A stretch of DNA of 10,369 nt from an uncultured Lachnospiraceae bacterium (GTDB taxonomy: Bacteria; Bacillota; Clostridia; Lachnospirales; Lachnospiraceae): positions 116,265-126,633 of the forward strand of contig CAJUCK010000002.1 in assembly GCA_910585395.1 (NCBI GenBank), written 5' to 3'. Of the stretch, positions 6,190 through 10,369 are shown in pieces; the stretch's first letter is position 1, and the number at the start of each line of letters is the position of its first letter. The translations under genes were made by a program, and so were the position numbers. The notes beneath the pieces are model-generated. The model was not told the DNA's origin, did no database searches, and worked only from the letters and a program-made list of their open reading frames with translations.

Positions 6190-6990
6190 ATGAGAGATGA
6201 GAACAAATACGCTCTGCTGATAGATGCAGAAAATGTATCTTCAAAATATATTGAAATTGTCACAAAGGAAGCACAGACATTGGGAAATGTAACAATTCGC
6301 AGGATTTATGGAGACTGGACAGCAAATGCGAAAAATTCCTGGAAAGATTCTCTGCTGGAGAATTCGCTGTCTCCAATACAGCAGTATAGTTATACAGTGG
6401 GCAAGAATTCGTCAGATTCAGCTATGATTATTGACGCCATGGATATTTTGTATACCAATGACGTAGACGGGTTTATTATTGTGTCTTCTGACAGTGATTT
6501 TACCAAGCTTGCCATGCGGCTTAGAGAATCTGGCAAGCGGGTGATTGGTATGGGTGAGAGTAAAACGCCCAAGCCTTTTGTAAGGGCATGTGAACAGTTT
6601 AAAACTTTGGATGTCTTATATAAGAATCATCATCCAGAGCAGAAGGCAAATGCACCCGAGAGAACGAGAAAGCAGGAGATTCGGTGTGTGCCCACAGAAA
6701 GAGCCCTGCCGAGAGAGCAGCCTAAGGATGCGCAGCCAATTACGAATTTGAGAGCTATCAAAGAAACAGTAATTTCTCTACTGGATGAAAATTCAGATGA
6801 GGATGGATGGATGTATTTATCAGAGCTGGGGAATATGATCCAGAAATTATACTCAGATTTTGACTGCAGAAATTATGGTTTTCACAAATTTGGCAAGTTG
6901 ATTGAATCTTTCCCAGAGCTGCAGACCAGAAAGGATGATTCCAGTAATGGTATTACCAAGATTGTGCTGGTGCGCAGACGGGAAGAGTAA
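6190..6990 (+). CDS. NYN (PIN-like) domain putative ribonuclease with C-terminal OST-HTH/LOTUS domain
   Basis: The product is a 266-residue soluble protein. The N-terminal NYN domain (residues 5-145, LabA/DUF88-like) has the PIN-type acidic residues: ALLIDAEN (8-15, D12), SSDSAMIIDAMD (74-85, D76 and D82) and FIIVSSDSDF (95-104, D101 and D103), followed by VIGMGESKTP. NYN domains are metal-dependent nucleases acting on RNA. A basic, disordered linker (150-183) leads to a C-terminal domain (about 186-264) with the pattern of an OST-HTH/LOTUS winged helix: ETVISLLDE, DGWMYLSELGNMIQKL, FDCRNYGFHKFGKLIESFPEL. LOTUS domains bind RNA, including G-rich RNA, or protein partners. The ATG at 6190 has AGGAAAGGA (6174-6182) at 7 nt and lies downstream of a good promoter; the in-frame ATG at 6058 precedes that promoter. 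It appears to be a single-gene unit. A role in RNA decay or silencing is inference. Confidence 0.9.
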   Translation: MRDENKYALLIDAENVSSKYIEIVTKEAQTLGNVTIRRIYGDWTANAKNSWKDSLLENSLSPIQQYSYTVGKNSSDSAMIIDAMDILYTNDVDGFIIVSSDSDFTKLAMRLRESGKRVIGMGESKTPKPFVRACEQFKTLDVLYKNHHPEQKANAPERTRKQEIRCVPTERALPREQPKDAQPITNLRAIKETVISLLDENSDEDGWMYLSELGNMIQKLYSDFDCRNYGFHKFGKLIESFPELQTRKDDSSNGITKIVLVRRREE

Positions 6991-7005
6991 GATAATAAAA
7001 ATGCA

Positions 7006-7044
7006 GAAATATCCTCTGGCAGGCCAGACGCCAGAGGATATTTC
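7006..7044. terminator. Strong 15-bp hairpin terminator between the NYN gene and pdxT
   Basis: Bases 7006-7020 (GAAATATCCTCTGGC) pair perfectly with 7030-7044 (GCCAGAGGATATTTC) around a 9-nt loop. On the - strand the stem begins 3 nt after the pdxT stop and is followed by TGCATTTTTATTATC, a terminator-like tail for pdxST. On the + strand the tail is ATATTA, a weaker stop signal for the NYN gene. The two genes are convergent and 57 nt apart, so the element is best seen as a shared terminator that favours the pdx side. Confidence 0.75.
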
Positions 7045-7047
7045 ATA

Positions 7048-7611
7048 TTAGGAACATCTGCCTAAAAAATCCTGGTGGATGCGCAGGTCTTTATCTAATT
7101 CTGGGTGGAAAGACAGGGCAGTCTGGTTTCGGTACTGTACAGCAGTGATATGATGATTCACAGAAGACAGGATGGTAACACGACTGTCAGCCTTTATCAC
7201 ATAAGGGGCACGGATAAAAGTCATAGGCACATTGCCAAGGTCTTTATACTCTGCTGTGGTGTGAAAGCTACCAAGCTGCCGTCCGTACGCATTTCTCTTT
7301 ACATCCATGGGAATGGTTTTGAAGTGAGCAGACGGTTGTCCGTTTATTTTTTCGGAAAGCAGAATCATGCCTGCACAGGTGGCAAGTACTGGGATATCAT
7401 GCTGTATCATTTCTAACAGTGGCTGAAATAAATCCAGTTCCTTTAGAAGCTTTCCCTGTACGGTGCTCTCTCCGCCTGGGAGAATAAGACCATCGAAATG
7501 ATCATCTAAGTCTTTGAGGCATCGGATTTCTTTCCAGGGGACATGTAACTGTTTTAAGACAGCTTCTTGTTCCACAAAGGCTCCCTGAACAGCCAGAATA
7601 CCAATTTTCAT
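7048..7611 (-). CDS. pdxT: Pyridoxal 5'-phosphate synthase glutaminase subunit PdxT
   Basis: This 187-residue class I glutamine amidotransferase hydrolyses glutamine and channels ammonia to PdxS for PLP synthesis. The start MKIGILAVQGAF is characteristic. The oxyanion region PGGEST is at 46-50, the nucleophile is C79 in LATCAGM, and the catalytic partners are H169 and E171 in SFHPEL. The RNAYGRQ (106-112) and FIRAP (132-136) signatures of the family are present. Length is normal (about 185-200). The ATG overlaps the pdxS stop by one base (TGATG at 7613-7609), with AGAGGTG (7622-7616) inside the end of pdxS as ribosome binding site. Translation is therefore probably coupled, matching the equimolar complex the two proteins form (12 PdxS with 12 PdxT in characterised members). 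A hairpin terminator follows the stop. No key residue is missing. Confidence 0.97.
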   Translation of the reverse strand: MKIGILAVQGAFVEQEAVLKQLHVPWKEIRCLKDLDDHFDGLILPGGESTVQGKLLKELDLFQPLLEMIQHDIPVLATCAGMILLSEKINGQPSAHFKTIPMDVKRNAYGRQLGSFHTTAEYKDLGNVPMTFIRAPYVIKADSRVTILSSVNHHITAVQYRNQTALSFHPELDKDLRIHQDFLGRCS

Positions 7612-8483
7612 CAGACACCTCTTTCTGCCGTCAGAAGCTGGAGTTCCTGTTCATTGATGCCAGTCATTGCTTCTCCAAGATCAGAGGACAATTCGGCAAT
7701 CATTTTGGCGTCTGTATAATTGGTGACAGCTTTTACAATAGCATTGGCGTATTTTTCTGGATTCGAAGATTTAAAGATGCCTGAGCCTACAAATATCCCT
7801 TCTGCGCCGAGCTGCATCATAAACGCGGCGTCTAAGGGAGTTGCAATGCCTCCTGCTGCAAAATTTACCACGGGAAGTTTTCTGTTTTCATGTACAGATA
7901 AGACCAGTTCATAGGGAACACGCAGTTTTTTTGACTCTTCAAATAATTCATCTTCCCGCATGGATGCTATTCTGGAAATGGCGCGGTTCATCATGCGCAT
8001 ATGCCGGACGGCCTGCACAATGTCTCCAGTGCCAGGTTCACCTTTGGTACGGATCATAGAAGCTCCCTCGCTGATTCTGCGCAGAGCTTCTCCCAAATCT
8101 CTGGCGCCGCATACGAAGGGTACTTTAAAATCTCTTTTGCTGATGTGATAGTTATCGTCTGCGGGAGAGAGAACTTCACTTTCATCAATATAGTCAATCT
8201 CAATTGCCTCTAAAACCTGTGCCTCTACGAAATGTCCAATCCGGCATTTTGCCATAACTGGAATAGAGACCGCAGCCTGAATGCCACGGATCATGTTCGG
8301 GTCACTCATTCTGGAAACGCCGCCGGCAGCGCGGATATCAGCGGGAATGCGTTCCAATGCCATAACAGCGCATGCCCCTGCTTCTTCTGCAGTTTTTGCC
8401 TGTTCGGGAGTGGTTACATCCATGATAACGCCGCCTTTGAGCATTTGCGCAAGCTGCTTGTTCAATGTATATCTGTCTTCCAT
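7611..8483 (-). CDS. pdxS: Pyridoxal 5'-phosphate synthase lyase subunit PdxS
   Basis: This 290-residue TIM-barrel enzyme makes PLP from ribose 5-phosphate, glyceraldehyde 3-phosphate and ammonia delivered by PdxT (the DXP-independent pathway). The conserved catalytic residues are visible: D22 in GGVIMDVTTPEQA, K79 in MAKCRIGH, which would form the sugar imine, and K147 in RTKGEPGTG, the second lysine used in transfer of the intermediate. The phosphate-binding motif NFAAGGIATP (207-216) and GIFVGSGIFKS (229-239) are intact. Length is normal. The ATG at 8483 has a GGAGG (8494-8490) at 6 nt. It is the first gene of pdxST and is transcribed divergently from the MocR-type regulator, which is the classical arrangement for PdxR control. 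Expression is probably set by PLP availability through that regulator. Confidence 0.98.
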   Translation of the reverse strand: MEDRYTLNKQLAQMLKGGVIMDVTTPEQAKTAEEAGACAVMALERIPADIRAAGGVSRMSDPNMIRGIQAAVSIPVMAKCRIGHFVEAQVLEAIEIDYIDESEVLSPADDNYHISKRDFKVPFVCGARDLGEALRRISEGASMIRTKGEPGTGDIVQAVRHMRMMNRAISRIASMREDELFEESKKLRVPYELVLSVHENRKLPVVNFAAGGIATPLDAAFMMQLGAEGIFVGSGIFKSSNPEKYANAIVKAVTNYTDAKMIAELSSDLGEAMTGINEQELQLLTAERGV

Positions 8484-8506
8484 AGTTAACCTCCAAATTT
8501 GCTTTA

Positions 8507-8523
8507 CTTCATGAAACGTGAAG
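8507..8523. repeat. Short inverted repeat near the predicted pdxS transcription start
   Basis: CTTCA (8507-8511) and TGAAG (8519-8523) form 5-bp inverted arms around a 7-bp spacer. They overlap the expected pdxS start region and lie next to the shared -10 elements. The internal TTCATGAA is itself palindromic. This could be part of the regulator's operator, but such a short repeat may be chance. Confidence 0.3.
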
Positions 8524-8552
8524 AGTATAATACAAATGTGGCATTGTTAAAA
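8524..8552 (-). promoter_or_regulatory. Probable pdxST promoter with a weak -35
   Basis: On the - strand TATACT (8529-8524) is a good -10. At 17 bp upstream the -35 position reads TTTTAA (8552-8547), with TTAACA available at 15 bp, so the -35 is poor, as expected for a promoter that depends on an activator. On the + strand TATAAT (8526-8531), with TTTACT 17 bp upstream (8503-8508), could be a promoter toward pdxR, which would make the two -10 elements overlap. Confidence 0.45.
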
Positions 8553-8574
8553 TATTCAATTTATACATATTCAA
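8552..8574. promoter_or_regulatory. Direct repeat ATATTCAA x2, candidate PdxR operator
   Basis: ATATTCAA occurs at 8552-8559 and again at 8567-8574, 15 bp start to start (on the - strand, TTGAATAT twice). The pair lies directly upstream of the pdxS -35 position and within a possible pdxR promoter (TTGTTA 8545-8550 with CATATT 8566-8571, 16-bp spacing). MocR-type regulators such as GabR are known to bind direct repeats. The position would suit activation of pdxST together with autorepression of pdxR. The assignment is inference from position and repetition. Confidence 0.45.
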
Positions 8575-8602
8575 AAAGGCCAGCAGGAGATGAGGACAGG
8601 AT

Positions 8603-10006
8603 ATGATCACGTATAATATAGCGGATTCAGGGTCAGATTCTATATATGAATTTCTTAGTAAAAGTATAAAAAAGGATATAGTTCAGGGGATTTTAAAGGC
8701 TGGTGAGAAATTGCCGTCCAAAAGGCAGCTTGCAAAAAATCTGGGGGTCAGTGTTATCACAGTGGAAAACGCATATGGCCAGCTTATGGCAGAGGGCTAT
8801 ATTTATTCCATTCCTAAAAAAGGTTTTTATGTCTCCGATTTTAAATTTCCAGTGCAGGAGAAGAAAGCTGTATTTACCAGAGAAATGGTTTCTCTAGCCG
8901 GGCAGGCGGGAAGCTGGCTGGCTGATTTCACCAGCAATCAGACAGAAACTGACCTGTTTCCATTTACAATCTGGTCAAAAGTGATAAGGGAAGTCTTAAA
9001 CGACAGCCGCGTGCAGCTGATGACTAATTCAGAATCTGGAGGAATCCAAGCGCTGCGGGAAAGCATTGCGTGCTACCTGAAAGAGTTTCGGGATATGCAT
9101 GTTTGGCCAGAGCAGATTATCGTAGGTGCAGGCACAGAGTATCTCTATAGCCTGCTGATACAGCTTTTGGGGAGGGAGAAGATCTATGCAGTGGAGAATC
9201 CAGGTTATCGCAAACTTGAAAAAATTTATGGCAGTCTGGGGGCAGACTGCAGATGGATTGCGATGGATGAGGCTGGCATATGTATTTCAGATCTGGAAAA
9301 ACAGCAGGCAGATATTGTGCATATTACGCCTTCACATCAATACCCTGCCGGAATTATTATGCCTGTCAGCAGAAGGTATGAGATGCTGGGCTGGGCGTCC
9401 AGAGAAGAGGGGCGGTACATTATTGAGGACGATTATGACAGTGAACTGCGTTTAAGCGGCAGGCCGGTACCTACTTTGCAGAGCATAGATATGTCAGAAT
9501 GCGTTATTTACATGAATACGTTTACAAAAACGCTCTGTTCTACGGTTCGAATCAGCTATATGATTTTACCGCAGAAGCTTTTAACACAATTTTACGAAAA
9601 ATTGTCGTTTTATTCCTGTACTGTTTCTAATTTTGAACAGTATACACTTGCAAAATTTATAAAAGAAGGTAAGTTTGAGACTCATATCAACCGTTTGAGA
9701 AATTATTACCGCAGAAAAAGAGATATTTTGCTGGAAGCGCTTAAGAAGGGGGAACGCAAAGAAGTTATTTCTGTATCGGGAGAAGAGTCAGGACTGCATT
9801 TTTTGATGAAAATTCACAGTAACCTGCCAGAATCCGTATTTCTGGAGCGTGTCAGATCAATGGGAATCAAACTGGTTCCGCTGTCATTTTACTATTACGG
9901 GGAAAGCGGCAGACCGGAAAACGTATACGTAATGAATTATTCCTCTGTGGATATTACAAAAGCAGATGAGATTGCAGATAAGATATATAAATGCTGCATA
10001 GAATAA
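8603..10006 (+). CDS. pdxR: MocR-family (GntR wHTH plus aminotransferase-like) regulator, probable PdxR
   Basis: The product is a 467-residue fusion of a GntR-type winged helix (about residues 10-78; LPSKRQLAKNLGVSVITVENAYGQL at 37-61, then EGYIYSIPKKGFYV) and a fold-type I aminotransferase-like domain (about 115-465). The PLP pocket is visible in TPSHQYPAG (242-250), IIEDDYDSEL (273-282, an Asp facing the pyridine nitrogen) and NTFTKTL (305-311), where K309 should form the aldimine with PLP. HINRLRNYYRRKRD (361-374) matches the conserved MocR arginine helix. PdxR regulators of this architecture activate pdxST and are inhibited by PLP; the divergent position 119 bp from pdxS supports that identity over other MocR members such as GabR. 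The ATG at 8603 has GAGG (8592-8595) at 7 nt. An 18-bp inverted repeat begins in its last codons. No clear rho-independent terminator follows on the + strand. Confidence 0.9.
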   Translation: MITYNIADSGSDSIYEFLSKSIKKDIVQGILKAGEKLPSKRQLAKNLGVSVITVENAYGQLMAEGYIYSIPKKGFYVSDFKFPVQEKKAVFTREMVSLAGQAGSWLADFTSNQTETDLFPFTIWSKVIREVLNDSRVQLMTNSESGGIQALRESIACYLKEFRDMHVWPEQIIVGAGTEYLYSLLIQLLGREKIYAVENPGYRKLEKIYGSLGADCRWIAMDEAGICISDLEKQQADIVHITPSHQYPAGIIMPVSRRYEMLGWASREEGRYIIEDDYDSELRLSGRPVPTLQSIDMSECVIYMNTFTKTLCSTVRISYMILPQKLLTQFYEKLSFYSCTVSNFEQYTLAKFIKEGKFETHINRLRNYYRRKRDILLEALKKGERKEVISVSGEESGLHFLMKIHSNLPESVFLERVRSMGIKLVPLSFYYYGESGRPENVYVMNYSSVDITKADEIADKIYKCCIE

Positions 10007-10086
10007 AAGATGTGTTTCATACAGTAGTGATGTCTTTCTGTGAAAGGATAATGTTGAGAAAGGCCGCCGCAGCATTTATATATCTT
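9980..10086. repeat. Perfect 18-bp inverted repeat straddling the pdxR stop codon
   Basis: AAGATATATAAATGCTGC at 9980-9997 is exactly complementary to 10069-10086 (GCAGCATTTATATATCTT), with a 71-nt spacer. The left arm encodes the residues just before the C-terminus of the regulator and the right arm is noncoding. Within the spacer, TTTC-AT-ACAG (from about 10014) can pair with CTGTGAAA (from about 10038), giving a branched or stacked hairpin. No T tract follows on the + strand, so a normal terminator is unlikely. It could be a 3'-UTR structure protecting the pdxR mRNA, an inverted duplication, or a small palindromic element. Confidence 0.7.
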
Positions 10087-10126
10087 TGCGCATAAGGAAA
10101 CCAGCGTGATAAGGTTTTGCCTGTAC

Positions 10127-10161
10127 AAGAAAAAAGACTTGCCGGACCCTTGTCCAGCAAG
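10127..10161 (-). terminator. Rho-independent terminator of the 54-residue microprotein gene
   Basis: CTTGC (10138-10142) pairs with GCAAG (10157-10161) and GGAC (10144-10147) with GTCC (10152-10155), with one C/A mismatch between the two helices and a CCTT loop. On the - strand it is followed by TCTTTTTTCTTG and lies 17 nt after the microprotein stop, a good terminator for that gene. On the + strand there is no T tract. Confidence 0.8.
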
Positions 10162-10178
10162 CAAAAATAAAAAAGAAG

Positions 10179-10343
10179 TTAATTTTCTGAATGCTGTGTG
10201 TGTACAAGCCGCCAGATAGTGTCATGCATCCAGTCTACAGTTTCACTTAGTTTTTTGTTTTCCTCCATTAAAAGAATATTTTCTGTCTGTAATTGTTCCA
10301 TTAGTTCAATGACGTTGCTGTTCAATATACTATTAACTGCCAT
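10179..10343 (-). CDS. 54-residue coiled-coil microprotein, unknown function
   Basis: This short gene encodes 54 residues, starting MAVNSILNSNVIELMEQL and ending DTIWRLVHTQHSEN. The ATG at 10343 is chosen because GAGGTG (10355-10350) lies 6 nt before it; an in-frame ATG at 10349 touches the ribosome binding site and is unlikely. The middle (residues 11-35) has heptad-like hydrophobic spacing with EN/EEN/KK polar faces, as in a short coiled coil. The C-terminal half carries two tryptophans (W38, W44) in VDWMHDTIWRLVHTQ, an amphipathic helix that might mediate binding. There is no signal peptide. A -10-like TATAAT lies at 10367-10362 and a proper hairpin terminator follows, so this looks like a complete single-gene transcription unit. 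I do not recognise a named family and infer no function; small adaptor or oligomerising roles are only possible. Confidence 0.75.
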   Translation of the reverse strand: MAVNSILNSNVIELMEQLQTENILLMEENKKLSETVDWMHDTIWRLVHTQHSEN

Positions 10344-10349
10344 CTTCAT

Positions 10350-10367
10350 CACCTCACTAATATTATA
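10350..10367 (-). promoter_or_regulatory. Putative -10 box and ribosome binding site of the 54-residue microprotein
   Basis: The - strand reads TATAAT ATTAGT GAGGTG before ATGAAG and the chosen ATG. The consensus -10 is 6 nt from the ribosome binding site, exactly as in the 50-residue microprotein gene. The -35 region is outside the window. Confidence 0.45.
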
Positions 10368-10369
10368 GC

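Noticed and set aside
7105..7416. 103-residue open frame on the + strand
   Set aside because: It is the complement of pdxT, whose every family motif is intact.
8232..8514. Open frames on the + strand antisense to the start of pdxS
   Set aside because: They are shadows of a highly conserved gene with no separate start signals.
9980..10086. Interpretation of the inverted repeat as an insertion sequence or MITE
   Set aside because: I see no target-site duplication or transposase and no other copy in the window, so only the repeat itself is annotated.
9937..10164. - strand open frames over the pdxR 3' end
   Set aside because: They have no good ribosome binding site, they overlap pdxR, and one runs through the microprotein terminator hairpin.

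Overview
The window reads as a chromosomal segment of a low-to-moderate GC Gram-positive anaerobe, most likely a member of the Clostridia and probably Lachnospiraceae. The basis is strong AGGAGG-type ribosome binding sites, occasional TTG starts, sigma-A-like promoters, short hairpin terminators, and gene content (PdxS/PdxT with a MocR-type regulator, a CNNM/CBS protein, a NYN-LOTUS protein, coiled-coil microproteins) typical of that group. I see no phage, transposon, CRISPR or stable RNA gene.

Layout. (1) Positions 3-1163, + strand: the 3' part of an unrecognised coiled-coil protein that runs off the left edge, then a HAD-superfamily phosphatase 12 nt downstream, closed by a hairpin terminator. 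(2) 1285-4375, + strand: a probable three-gene unit of a soluble protein of unknown function, a CPBP-family intramembrane protease and a MATE transporter. It ends at a bidirectional terminator shared with the convergent gene. (3) 4445-5722, - strand: a CNNM/CBS/CorC_HlyC membrane protein with its own well-formed promoter and a probable TTG start. (4) 5882-6034, - strand: a 50-residue microprotein, divergent from (5) a NYN-domain/OST-HTH putative RNA-binding nuclease at 6190-6990, + strand, with a near-consensus promoter. (6) 7048-8483, - strand: pdxS-pdxT, the deoxyxylulose-5-phosphate-independent pyridoxal 5'-phosphate (PLP) synthase, with stop and start codons overlapping by one base. (7) 8603-10006, + strand, divergent from pdxST: a GntR/MocR-type regulator with a PLP-binding aminotransferase-like domain, very likely PdxR. 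(8) 10179-10343, - strand: a second, 54-residue coiled-coil microprotein with a hairpin terminator.

How the genes work together. The only clear pathway is PLP synthesis. PdxT releases ammonia from glutamine, PdxS condenses it with ribose 5-phosphate and glyceraldehyde 3-phosphate, and PdxR would sense PLP and control the shared 119-bp intergenic region. That region holds two identical 8-bp direct repeats spaced 15 bp start to start, placed just upstream of the weak -35 of pdxS and over a possible pdxR promoter.

The less ordinary items are the two unannotated microprotein genes, which share an almost identical -10/RBS/start arrangement, and a perfect 18-bp inverted repeat straddling the pdxR stop codon. 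I did not find convincing evidence of a wholly new multi-gene system. Family assignments come from reading motifs by eye, without database searches.
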